This document shows positions 56,618 through 64,000 of a DNA stretch of 64,000 bases, in pieces. Numbering within the stretch: position 1 is the stretch's first letter; the number at the start of each line of letters is the position of its first letter. The stretch is from Oceaniovalibus guishaninsula JLT2003 (GTDB taxonomy: Bacteria > Pseudomonadota > Alphaproteobacteria > Rhodobacterales > Rhodobacteraceae): assembly GCF_000299575.1 (NCBI RefSeq), contig NZ_AMGO01000012.1, positions 1 through 64,000 on the forward strand, given 5' to 3'. A program made the translations under genes and the position numbers. Under the pieces are notes generated by a model that was given only the letters and a program-made list of their open reading frames with translations, did no database searches and was not told where the DNA came from.

Positions 56618-57033
56618 TGCCCGAACCGCGGAGATCGCGCCGCCCGCCCAAACGGCACCTTGGAACCTCGAAGCCCGAGGCGGCGGTCGCGGCGTTGGGG
56701 GCGCTGCTGGTGGTGGGGCTGGTCGGCTACATGCTGCTGCATGCCCTGTCCTCGCCCGACGGTCCGCCCCGGTTCGACTATACCTATGCCATCGACACGA
56801 CCGGGCCGGACGCGAAGCTGGTTCGCTTTACGATCCGCAACACGGGCGGCCGGACGGCGGCGTCGGTGGCGGTGTCCGTCGCCCTGTCGTCCGACGGCCA
56901 GGTGGTCGAGGAAGGCGATGCCGAATTCGACTATGTTCCGCAGGGCGCCTCGCGGGAAGGCGGGATCTATTTCCTGAACGACCCGGCAGCGCATGACGTC
57001 ACGATTCGCGTCACGTCCTTCGTCCGGCCCTGA
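56617..57033 (+). CDS. TIGR02588-family single-pass protein
   Basis: A 138-residue protein. A basic N-terminus (RRSRRPPKRH) precedes one membrane helix near residues 20-42. The rest looks like a small extracytoplasmic beta-sandwich (KLVRFTIRNTGGRTAASVAV). It is the third gene of the antiporter operon and overlaps TIGR02587 by one base. The topology suggests a periplasmic domain that could sense or modulate the preceding membrane proteins; no function is known to me. Confidence 0.72.
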   Translation: MPEPRRSRRPPKRHLGTSKPEAAVAALGALLVVGLVGYMLLHALSSPDGPPRFDYTYAIDTTGPDAKLVRFTIRNTGGRTAASVAVSVALSSDGQVVEEGDAEFDYVPQGASREGGIYFLNDPAAHDVTIRVTSFVRP

Positions 57034-57071
57034 CGCCCGTTCACGAATATCGGCCTTGTCGGCAGGGCGAT

Positions 57072-57090
57072 TGCACCGCCGGACGGTGCA
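57072..57090. terminator. Short hairpin between the antiporter operon and the iron permease
   Basis: A perfect 7-base-pair stem (57072-57078 with 57084-57090) has a 5-base loop. It lies 38 bases after the TIGR02588 stop and 35 bases before the permease start. There is no T-tract; it could be a weak terminator or an operator. Confidence 0.35.
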
Positions 57091-57125
57091 CGTTACCGCC
57101 TGCGCATGAAAATGGATGACGAGAG

Positions 57126-58844
57126 ATGACGGCGCTTCCGGCCGGCAAGGACCGGACAGGCGGCGCGCGGCCGTCGCTGTTGGGGCTGGGCGCGGTCCTG
57201 GTCGCGATCCTTTGCGCCACGCCGCTGCTGGCGGTCGTTCTTGCGGCGTTTCTATCGGATCTGACGACCTTCACTCATCTGCTCGATACGGTTCTTCCGC
57301 GCTATCTGGCCAATACCTTTCTTCTGGTCGCCCTCGTCGCGCTCGGAACCTTCGTGATCGGCGTCGGGTCCGCCTGGCTGGTGACAATGACCGACTTTCG
57401 GGGCCGCCGCATCTTTGAAATGGCGCTGGTCCTGCCGCTGGCCTTTCCTGCCTATGTGCTGGCCTACGCCTATACCCACATCCTCGATCATCCGGGCATC
57501 GTGCAAAGCGTGTTGCGCGACGTGACCGGATGGGGTCCGCGCGACTACTGGTTCCCCGAGATCCGGTCGCGCGGCGGCGCGGCGGCGATGCTGGTTCTGG
57601 TTCTGTATCCTTACGTCTATCTGCTGGCACGCGCCGCCTTCGGAATGCAAAGCGCGGCGACCTTCTATGCCGCCCGCGCCCTGGGCTGTTCGGCCTGGCG
57701 GGCATTCCTGACCGTGTCGCTGCCGATGGCCCGCCCGGCCATCGTGTCGGGCATGCTTCTGGCGATGATGGAAACGATCGCCGACTTCGGCACTGTCGCG
57801 CATTTCGGCGTCCAGACCTTCGCGACCGGCATCTACACCAGCTGGTTCTCGCTGGCCGACAGAGGCGCGGCAGCGCAACTGGCGCTGGGTCTGCTGGTCT
57901 TCGCGCTGACCCTGGCGGCGCTGGAGCGGGTATCGCGAGGCCGCGCGCGCTTCGACGCGGGTCGCAGGCACGAACGCATGGCGCGGCCGTTCCTTCATGG
58001 CTGGCGGGCGGCCGGGGCGATGGCGTTCTGCGGCCTTCCCGTCCTGCTGGGCGTCATCGTCCCGGTGGTGGCGCTGTCGGTGATGGCGCTGCAATCGGAT
58101 CAGGACCTGACCAGCCGCCGCTATATCGCGTTCATCGGCAATTCGCTGACGCTGGCCGCGGTCGCGGCAATCGTCACCGTCTGCGCGGCAATCGTGCTGG
58201 GCACGTTTCAGCGGCTGCGGCCGGGGCGCCTCTCGGGCGCGGCCTTGCATGTCGGGCGAATGGGATATGCGGTGCCGGGCGGGGTGATCGCGGTGGGGCT
58301 TTTCGTGCCGTTCGCCGCACTCGACAACGCGCTCGACGCTTGGATGCGGCTGCATTGGGGCATTTCGACCGGGCTGCTCTTCACCGGCTCGATCTGGGTT
58401 CTGGTGATGGCGTATATGGTGCGGTTCCTGGCCGCCGCCCTCGGGGCCTATGACGGCGGCATCGCATCGGTGGGGCAGAATCTGGACGCTGTGTCACGCG
58501 TTCTGGGCAAGACGGCATGGGGCACGGTGCGGCGGGTGCATCTACCGCTCATCACCCCCAGCATCCTGACGGCGGCGCTGATCGTGTTCGTCGATACGAT
58601 GAAGGAACTGCCCGCGACGCTGATCATGCGCCCGTTCAATTACGATACGCTGGCGGTTCAGGCGTTCCGGCTGGCATCGGATGAACGGCTGGAAGGGGCG
58701 GCGGTGCCAAGTCTGGTGATCGCGGCCATCGGCCTTGTTCCGGTGATCCTGCTTTGCCGACAGGTCGGAACCGGCACGTCGCCGGAAGGCCGGGCATCGC
58801 GGCGCGGATTGCTGCGCCGGTGGTCGTCAGGACGCGGGGCCTGA
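57126..58844 (+). CDS. Ferric iron ABC transporter permease (FbpB type)
   Basis: A 572-residue permease made of two fused halves, each with about six membrane segments. The two EAA motifs are ALGCSAWRAFLTVSLPMARP and VLGKTAWGTVRRVHLPLITP. This doubled layout is typical of FbpB/FutB iron(III) permeases. Its binding protein is encoded by the next gene, but on the opposite strand. No FbpC-type ATPase gene is in the window. The stop lies inside a perfect hairpin. Confidence 0.9.
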   Translation: MTALPAGKDRTGGARPSLLGLGAVLVAILCATPLLAVVLAAFLSDLTTFTHLLDTVLPRYLANTFLLVALVALGTFVIGVGSAWLVTMTDFRGRRIFEMALVLPLAFPAYVLAYAYTHILDHPGIVQSVLRDVTGWGPRDYWFPEIRSRGGAAAMLVLVLYPYVYLLARAAFGMQSAATFYAARALGCSAWRAFLTVSLPMARPAIVSGMLLAMMETIADFGTVAHFGVQTFATGIYTSWFSLADRGAAAQLALGLLVFALTLAALERVSRGRARFDAGRRHERMARPFLHGWRAAGAMAFCGLPVLLGVIVPVVALSVMALQSDQDLTSRRYIAFIGNSLTLAAVAAIVTVCAAIVLGTFQRLRPGRLSGAALHVGRMGYAVPGGVIAVGLFVPFAALDNALDAWMRLHWGISTGLLFTGSIWVLVMAYMVRFLAAALGAYDGGIASVGQNLDAVSRVLGKTAWGTVRRVHLPLITPSILTAALIVFVDTMKELPATLIMRPFNYDTLAVQAFRLASDERLEGAAVPSLVIAAIGLVPVILLCRQVGTGTSPEGRASRRGLLRRWSSGRGA

Positions 58845-58859
58845 CGACAGGCCCCGCGT
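58832..58859. terminator. Perfect bidirectional hairpin between iron permease and binding protein
   Basis: A perfect 12-base-pair stem (58832-58843 with 58848-58859) has a 4-base loop. It overlaps the permease stop codon and fills much of the 30-base gap to the convergent binding-protein gene. There is no long T-tract, but the stem is very stable in both directions. Confidence 0.8.
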
Positions 58860-58874
58860 TGCGTCAGCGAAGCA

Positions 58875-59897
58875 TCACTTCCAGCCGACTTCGTTGAAGA
58901 TCTGTTGCGCGGCCGGCAGGTTCTTGGCGACCGCCGACAGATCGACATCGTCCGCCTTGAAATCGCCCAGCTTCTGCACCGCCTCGCTGCGCTCGACCCC
59001 CGGCACGACCGGATATTCGTCGTTCCCGCCCGAGAAGTATTCCTGCGCGGAATCGCTGGTCAGATATTCCAGGAACGCGACGGCATTGTCGCGATTGGGC
59101 GCGTTCGCCGCGACACCGCCGCCCGACAGGTTGACATGCGCGCCCTGCGCATCCTGCGACGGGAAGACCCAGCCGATCTGGTCGATATGGTCTGACACGC
59201 CTTCGACATCGCTGCGGATCGCGCGGGCGAAGTAATAGGTGTTCGACACCGCGATGTCGCATTCGCCCGATACCAGACCGCGCAGCTGGTCGGTATCGCC
59301 GCCCTGCGGTTCGCGCGCAAAATTGTCGACGACGCCCTGCGCCCAGTTGCGGGCTTCCTCCTCGCCGTGATTCTCGATGATCGAGGCCAGCAGCGTCTGG
59401 TTGTAGGTGTTGGTCGAGGACCGCGCGCAGACCATGCCCTGATACTGCGGATCGGCGAGGTCGAGATAAGTCTGCGGCGGGTTGGACACTTCGTCCTTGT
59501 CATAGAAGAAGATGCGCGCGCGCTGCGAAAAGCCGAACCATTCGTCGTCGCTGTCGCGCAGGTTCGACAGGATCCGGTCCTTCAAAACCGCACTGTCCAC
59601 AGGTTGCAGGATGCCCGCATCCTTGGCCCGCTCCAGCCGCGAGGTGTCGACCGTCAGCAGAACGTCGGCGGGCGAATTGGCGCCTTCCGCTTCCATCCGC
59701 GCGATCAGCTCGTCGCCGTTGCCCTCAATACGGTTGATGGTGATGCCGGTCTGATCCTCGAAGTCCGAGTAAAGACGTTCATCGGTGTCATAGTGGCGCG
59801 ACGAATAAAGGTTCAGCTCGCCGTCGGCGAAGGCCAGCGCGGTGCCGCCGAAGATGGCGGCGACGGCTAGGACCGAGGTTGTGACGGTTCGGGTCAT
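58875..59897 (-). CDS. Ferric iron ABC transporter substrate-binding protein
   Basis: A 340-residue periplasmic protein of the FbpA/FutA type. The signal peptide ends near ALAFAD. The mature start ELNLYSSRHYDTDERLYSDF and the later NTYYFARA provide tyrosines and histidine of the expected Fe(III) site. It converges on its permease gene. An AAGGAG site precedes the ATG, with a 9-base inverted repeat just upstream that may control it. Confidence 0.91.
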   Translation of the reverse strand: MTRTVTTSVLAVAAIFGGTALAFADGELNLYSSRHYDTDERLYSDFEDQTGITINRIEGNGDELIARMEAEGANSPADVLLTVDTSRLERAKDAGILQPVDSAVLKDRILSNLRDSDDEWFGFSQRARIFFYDKDEVSNPPQTYLDLADPQYQGMVCARSSTNTYNQTLLASIIENHGEEEARNWAQGVVDNFAREPQGGDTDQLRGLVSGECDIAVSNTYYFARAIRSDVEGVSDHIDQIGWVFPSQDAQGAHVNLSGGGVAANAPNRDNAVAFLEYLTSDSAQEYFSGGNDEYPVVPGVERSEAVQKLGDFKADDVDLSAVAKNLPAAQQIFNEVGWK

Positions 59898-59915
59898 GGG
59901 GGTCTCCTTGTCAAT

Positions 59916-59943
59916 TCCCGGCACAACCAACACCGTGCCGGGA
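59916..59943 (-). promoter_or_regulatory. Inverted repeat in the leader of the iron-binding-protein gene
   Basis: TCCCGGCAC at 59916-59924 and GTGCCGGGA at 59935-59943 are exact reverse complements with a 10-base spacer. The repeat lies about 20 bases before the start codon and just ahead of the ribosome-binding site. It could be a DNA operator or an RNA hairpin that affects translation. It does not match a Fur box that I recognise. Confidence 0.4.
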
Positions 59944-60035
59944 TGGATGGCAAGATACCCGATAGAAAAAGTCGGGAATAAATTTCGTCTGCGATGCCGC
60001 TTGCCGGGAAAGCCTGTGGCGTGGAAAGCTGCGTC

Positions 60036-61223
60036 ATGGCCATCGTCGATACGTTCCGCTTCTCCGATGCCGAATACGAAGGCCGGCTGGCGCGGCTGCG
60101 ACGCGCGATGGATGCGGCCGGAATCGACACGCTGATCACGTCGGACCCGTCCAACATGGCATGGATCACCGGCTATGACGGTTGGTCGTTCTATGTGCAT
60201 CAGGCGGTGATCGTCAGGGCATTCGGCGCACCCGTCTGGTTCGGACGCGAGCAGGACGCGCAGGGCGCGCTGCGCACCGTTTATATGGCCGACCCCGACA
60301 TCATCGCCTATCCCGACATCTATGTGCAGTCGCCCGACCGTCACCCGATGGACTATCTGGCCGCCCGGCTGACCGACCGCGGCTGGCACAAGGGCCGGAT
60401 CGGCGTCGAGATGGACAATTACTGGTTCTCGGCGCGCGGCTATCAGGCGCTTTGCGCAGGGCTGCCGCAGCCGCCGGTCGATGCGACGGGGCTGGTCAAC
60501 TGGCAGCGCGGGGTGAAATCGGACGCGGAACTCGACAGGATGCGCAAGGCCGCCCGGCTGGTCGAACGGATGCATGCCCGCATCGCCGACCGGATCGAGC
60601 CGGGAATGCGCAAATGCGATCTGGTCGCCGAAATATACGACGCCGCCCTGCGCTACGATCCCGATCTAGGCTTCGGCGGCGACTATCCCGCCATCGTTCC
60701 CCTGCTGCCCTCGGGAACAGACGCCGCCGCCCCCCATCTGACATGGGACGACCGCCCGATGCGCCGGGGCGAAGGCACGTTCTTCGAGATTGCGGGTTGC
60801 TTCCGGCGCTATCACTGTCCCCTCAGCCGGACGATCTTCCTGGGACGGCCGACGCAGGCGTTTCTGGATGCCGAAAAGGCCGTGCTGGAAGGGATGGACA
60901 GGGGGCTGGAGGCTGCGCGCGCCGGCAATACCTGCGAAGACATCGCCATCGCGTTCTTCGACGTGCTGAAGAAACACGGCATTCGCAAGGACAACCGCAC
61001 CGGCTATCCCATCGGGCTGTCCTATCCGCCCGACTGGGGCGAACGCACCTGTTCGCTGCGGCCCGGCGACCGGACGGTGCTGAAGCCGGGCATGACGTTC
61101 CATTTCATGACCGGCCTCTGGCTGGAGGATATGGGATTCGAGATCACTGAAAGCATCGTCATCCGCGATGGCGCGCCCGAATGCCTGGCCGACGTTCCCC
61201 GGCGGCTGATCGTGAAGGACTGA
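60036..61223 (+). CDS. M24-fold hydrolase of the DoeA/EutD (ectoine hydrolase)-creatinase type
   Basis: A 395-residue two-domain protein with the creatinase/prolidase fold. ITGYDGWSFYVHQAVIVR is characteristic of DoeA/EutD ectoine hydrolases. Four of the five metal ligands of true M24 peptidases are replaced: Glu251, Pro262, Tyr324-Pro325 and Met358 stand where Asp, Asp, His and Glu are expected; only Glu372 fits. Non-metal catalysis as in creatinase and EutD is therefore likely. None of the usual ectoine genes (doeB, eutABC, uehABC) is nearby, so another C-N substrate is possible. GGAAAG precedes the ATG. Confidence 0.75.
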   Translation: MAIVDTFRFSDAEYEGRLARLRRAMDAAGIDTLITSDPSNMAWITGYDGWSFYVHQAVIVRAFGAPVWFGREQDAQGALRTVYMADPDIIAYPDIYVQSPDRHPMDYLAARLTDRGWHKGRIGVEMDNYWFSARGYQALCAGLPQPPVDATGLVNWQRGVKSDAELDRMRKAARLVERMHARIADRIEPGMRKCDLVAEIYDAALRYDPDLGFGGDYPAIVPLLPSGTDAAAPHLTWDDRPMRRGEGTFFEIAGCFRRYHCPLSRTIFLGRPTQAFLDAEKAVLEGMDRGLEAARAGNTCEDIAIAFFDVLKKHGIRKDNRTGYPIGLSYPPDWGERTCSLRPGDRTVLKPGMTFHFMTGLWLEDMGFEITESIVIRDGAPECLADVPRRLIVKD

Positions 61224-61228
61224 CCCCC

Positions 61229-62563
61229 TCAGCCCAGATACACCTGGCCTGCGGGATACCGCACGCGCGGCAGCGACCGCGTGGCCAGGAAAAAGCCCAA
61301 GGCCAACGGTCCGACGCGACCCAGGAACATGATCACAATGATGACCGCCCGGCCCACCGGATCGAGCTGCGCGGTCGCACCCATCGACATGCCGACAGTG
61401 CCGAAGGCCGATGCCACTTCAAAACCCATGACAAGGAAGCTGCCGTCATGGCCGACGGTCAGGATGAAGAAACTCAGGAAGACGACGGTAATGCTGATCG
61501 TGGTCAACGCCATCACCTTCATGATTTCGTTCGTGCCCAGCGACCGTCCGAAAGCCTGCATCACGGTGCGGCGTCGGAAGAAGGCAAGGGTGCCCAGGAT
61601 AAGCACGATGGCGGTCGTCACCTTGATGCCCCCCGCGGTCGAGGTGGACCCGCCGCCGATCAGCATCAGACCGATGGTCATCAGCGCCGTTGCGTCGCGC
61701 ATCTCGCCGGTGGGCAACGTATTGAACCCCGCCGTCCGGGGCGTGACAGCCTGGAAGAAGCTGGCCTGCACCCTGGCCGAAATCCCGTCGAGCGCGCCCA
61801 GCGTCCGGGGGTTGGTCCATTCCAGAGCTGCGAACAGCAGCCAACTTGCCAGAATCAGGACGCCCGTCCCGACCAGCATCAGTTTTGAATGCAGGCTGAG
61901 CCGGCGCCAGCTTCGCCGGGTGAAAACCTCGCCGATGACGACGAATCCGAGACCCCCGAAAATGAACGAAGCGGGAATGACAATCGTGATCACGGGGTTC
62001 GCGACCCAGGCCGAAAGGCTGTCAGGGAAAAGCGCGAAGCCCGCATTGTTGAAGGCCGAAACCGAATGGAAGACGGCGTGCCAGACCCCCGGTGCCCAGC
62101 CGAATTGCGGCACGAAGACGAATGACAACGCGACGGCGGCGAAACCTTCGCAGATCAGCGCGATAGCGAAGATGATCCGCACCAGGGCCGTCAGGTTCCC
62201 CAGCGAGGTCTGATTAACCTCCTCGCGCAGGATGATGCGTTGCGGAATGCCGATGGGGATTCCCAGCGCCGTCAGCAGAAGCACGGCGAACGTCATCAGC
62301 CCCAACCCGCCGAGCTGGATGAGAACCGCGATCACCGCCTGCCCGAAGAAGGTGAAGGTTGTGCCGGGATCGACGACGACCAGCCCCGTCACCGTAACGG
62401 CGGATGTCGCGGTGAACAGCGCATCGCCCCAGCCGATCGGTGCACGAAGCGACAGCGGCGCCATCAGCAAGATCGTGCCCATCGCGATGAAGGCGATATA
62501 GATCAATGCCAACATGCCGGGCGGCGGAAGGCGATGCAGCCGGTCGAGAAGACGGTTTTTCAA
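61229..62563 (-). CDS. ktrB: Potassium uptake membrane subunit (KtrB/TrkH family)
   Basis: A 444-residue membrane protein of the TrkH/KtrB family with four M1-P-M2 repeats. Selectivity-filter glycines lie in TSAVTVTGLVVVD, VSAFNNAGFALFP, VTPRTAGFNTLP and ASAFGTVGMSMG. Length fits KtrB better than TrkH. The start is TTG at 62563, which overlaps the ktrA stop as TTGA; no ribosome-binding site is clear, so translation is probably coupled. The gene converges on the M24-like gene with 5 bases between. Confidence 0.88.
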   Translation of the reverse strand: MKNRLLDRLHRLPPPGMLALIYIAFIAMGTILLMAPLSLRAPIGWGDALFTATSAVTVTGLVVVDPGTTFTFFGQAVIAVLIQLGGLGLMTFAVLLLTALGIPIGIPQRIILREEVNQTSLGNLTALVRIIFAIALICEGFAAVALSFVFVPQFGWAPGVWHAVFHSVSAFNNAGFALFPDSLSAWVANPVITIVIPASFIFGGLGFVVIGEVFTRRSWRRLSLHSKLMLVGTGVLILASWLLFAALEWTNPRTLGALDGISARVQASFFQAVTPRTAGFNTLPTGEMRDATALMTIGLMLIGGGSTSTAGGIKVTTAIVLILGTLAFFRRRTVMQAFGRSLGTNEIMKVMALTTISITVVFLSFFILTVGHDGSFLVMGFEVASAFGTVGMSMGATAQLDPVGRAVIIVIMFLGRVGPLALGFFLATRSLPRVRYPAGQVYLG

Positions 62564-63219
62564 AGCGTTGCGGTATAGCTGCGCAAATCGGCGCGGCGAC
62601 CCAGAAGAAGCAATCGGTCGTCGCCGTGCAGGACGGCATTCGGACCGTCCGAGGCGATGAACTCCGTCCCACGCATGACGCCCAGACATCGCAGGTTGAA
62701 TTTACGCAACGGAAGCCCGTTCAGCGGCTTGCCGTCCAGCGTCGCGGGGATGCGCAGGTTGACGACGTGAAACCCGTTGCCCAAGGCCACATAGTCGCGG
62801 ACCAGCGGGTTGTGCAGAACCTGGGCGATCTGGCGTCCGACATCCACCTCGGGATGGATGACGCGGTCGGCCCCCAGCTTGGACAGGATGCGATGATGCG
62901 TGCGCGATGTGGCCTTGGCCCAGATCCGCTCGATCCCCAGAAGGCGCAGATTCATGGTCGCCAGCACGCTCGCCTCAAGGCTGCTGCCCATGCCGATCAC
63001 GCCCGCCCCGCATGCGTCGATACCGGCATGGCGCAGCGCTTCGTCGTCCCGCGCGTCGAGGATCAAAGCCTGGTTCAGCGTCTCGGCATGGGCCGAAACG
63101 AGCGCTTCGTCCAGATCGATGCCGATGACGTAATTGCCGAAACGGACCAGCTCGGTCGCTACCGTACTGCCGAAATTTCCCAGACCGATCACGACAAACG
63201 ATCCCTGCCTGTTTGCCAT
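62560..63219 (-). CDS. ktrA: Potassium uptake regulatory subunit (KtrA, RCK domain)
   Basis: A 219-residue cytoplasmic protein with an RCK-N domain (SFVVIGLGNFGSTVATELVR, a Rossmann nucleotide site that binds ATP/ADP or NAD) and an RCK-C domain (FHVVNLRIPATLDGKPLNGL). Single-RCK length separates KtrA from the doubled TrkA. It gates KtrB. The start at 63219 gives MANRQGSFVVIG. It lies 38 bases after the stop of the epimerase gene on the same strand. Confidence 0.9.
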   Translation of the reverse strand: MANRQGSFVVIGLGNFGSTVATELVRFGNYVIGIDLDEALVSAHAETLNQALILDARDDEALRHAGIDACGAGVIGMGSSLEASVLATMNLRLLGIERIWAKATSRTHHRILSKLGADRVIHPEVDVGRQIAQVLHNPLVRDYVALGNGFHVVNLRIPATLDGKPLNGLPLRKFNLRCLGVMRGTEFIASDGPNAVLHGDDRLLLLGRRADLRSYTATL

Positions 63220-63257
63220 CCTGCTTTCCCGCAATGAAAGACGCCTGCGCGTCCGGT

Positions 63258-64000
63258 TCAGCGGTGTTCCTTTTCCAGCAGCGATGCAAGCCCGCTGCGA
63301 TAGTCGGGATGGATCAGATGAATGCCCAGATCCCGCTTGATCCGGCTGTTGTCGACCCGCTTGCTTTCCGCGTAGAAGCTGCGCGCCATCGGCGTCATTT
63401 CGGCATCCGCGAACGGTATTTCCGGCGCAAGCGGCAGGTTCAGCAGGTGTGCGGCATGGGCGATCACATCCTGCGGCGGGGCCGGGTCGTCGTCGCAGAC
63501 GTTGTAGATCGCGCCGGGATCGGGCCGCGCGATGGATGCCGCCAGAACCTGCGCGATGTCGTCCACATGGATGCGGCTGAAAACCTGCCCCGGCTTGACG
63601 ATCCGCCGGGCGGTGCCGTCGCGCACCTTGGCGAACGGCCCGCGCCCCGGCCCGTAGATGCCCGCCAGCCGAAAGATGTGCAGCGGCAGCCCCGTATCGG
63701 AGGCCAGGCGCCGCCATGCCGCTTCGGCCTTCACGCGCGCGACGCCCCGTTCGGTCGCGGGGGTCAGCGAAGCGGATTCGTCCACCCAACCCCCGGCATG
63801 ATCGCCGTAGACGCCGGTGGTGGACAGGTAGCCGACCCAGGCCAGGCCGGACGCCACCTGCGCCAGATCGTGCCGCAGCCGCGCCAGCACCGGATCGCCG
63901 TCCTGTCCGGGCGCGGCCGAGATCAGAAGATGCGTGGCCTTCCTCAACGCGGGCCCGATATCGTCGCCGGGCCAGACCAACGGCTCGACCCCGGTGGCGG
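63258..64000 (-). CDS. NAD-dependent epimerase/SDR-like protein, 5' end cut by the window
   Basis: C-terminal 247 or so residues of an extended short-chain dehydrogenase resembling YeeZ. The frame runs to the window edge, so the nucleotide-binding start is outside. STTGVYGDHAGGWVDE holds the catalytic serine/threonine region with its tyrosine, and FRLAGIYGPGRGPF and YNVCDDDPAPPQDV are typical later segments. The expected YxxxK lysine is not clear (VARVKAEAAWR lies at that position), as in other YeeZ-like proteins. Substrate unknown. Confidence 0.8.
   Translation of the reverse strand, partial: ATGVEPLVWPGDDIGPALRKATHLLISAAPGQDGDPVLARLRHDLAQVASGLAWVGYLSTTGVYGDHAGGWVDESASLTPATERGVARVKAEAAWRRLASDTGLPLHIFRLAGIYGPGRGPFAKVRDGTARRIVKPGQVFSRIHVDDIAQVLAASIARPDPGAIYNVCDDDPAPPQDVIAHAAHLLNLPLAPEIPFADAEMTPMARSFYAESKRVDNSRIKRDLGIHLIHPDYRSGLASLLEKEHR

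Overview
The window looks like a chromosomal stretch from an alphaproteobacterium of the Rhodobacterales (Paracoccaceae type). By eye it is about two-thirds G+C, genes are tightly packed with many 1 to 16 base overlaps, it is rich in periplasmic-binding-protein transporters (TRAP, TTT and ABC), and it carries a NAD-dependent fds-type formate dehydrogenase and a soxBDAG sarcosine oxidase. No rRNA, tRNA, insertion sequence, prophage or CRISPR array was seen. No gene-free stretch exceeds 300 bases; the longest spacers are under 200 bases. This lineage call is inference from gene content, not from a marker gene.

Region 1 (1-24 kb) is mostly one-carbon metabolism. A cut-off SSS symporter is followed by a GlxA-type regulator divergent from soxBDAG-glyA-sdaA-purU. 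This run should oxidise sarcosine to glycine plus 5,10-methylene-THF, join these to serine, deaminate serine to pyruvate, and release surplus C1 as formate. A TTT transporter (tctCBA) separates it from fdsGBA-fdhD-fdsD and a LysR gene (fdsR), which would oxidise that formate to CO2 with NADH formation. Then come a ZapE/AFG1 ATPase, an HI0933-type flavoprotein broken by a G9 tract, a small HNH protein and a nitronate monooxygenase.

Region 2 (24.5-33 kb) holds a complete TRAP transporter, then a second TRAP membrane pair with no binding protein beside it. The second pair's dctM overlaps a three-gene run: an unrecognised protein, a family 2 glycosyltransferase, and a glycosyltransferase-sulfotransferase fusion.

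Region 3 (33-48.6 kb) is read mainly leftward. It has an orphan TakP-like TRAP binding protein heading a branched-chain-amino-acid-type ABC operon (livGF, binding protein, livHM), then an MCE lipid-transport cassette (permease, ATPase, long helical MCE protein, auxiliary lipoprotein). To the right lie a secreted PHP-type CehA/McbA metallohydrolase and a third TRAP system.

Region 4 (48.7-64 kb) holds ugpBAEC for glycerol-3-phosphate, a class III aminotransferase, a cation/proton antiporter coupled to an uncharacterised TIGR02587/TIGR02588 pair, an iron ABC permease and binding protein that face each other across a perfect hairpin, a DoeA/creatinase-like hydrolase, KtrAB-type potassium uptake, and a cut-off NAD-dependent epimerase.

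The most interesting items are the TRAP-glycan overlap run, the TRAP binding protein in an ABC operon and its possible distant partner, the antiporter-TIGR02587-TIGR02588 operon, the G9 frameshift, and a series of perfect GC hairpins at convergent gene ends and after binding-protein genes.
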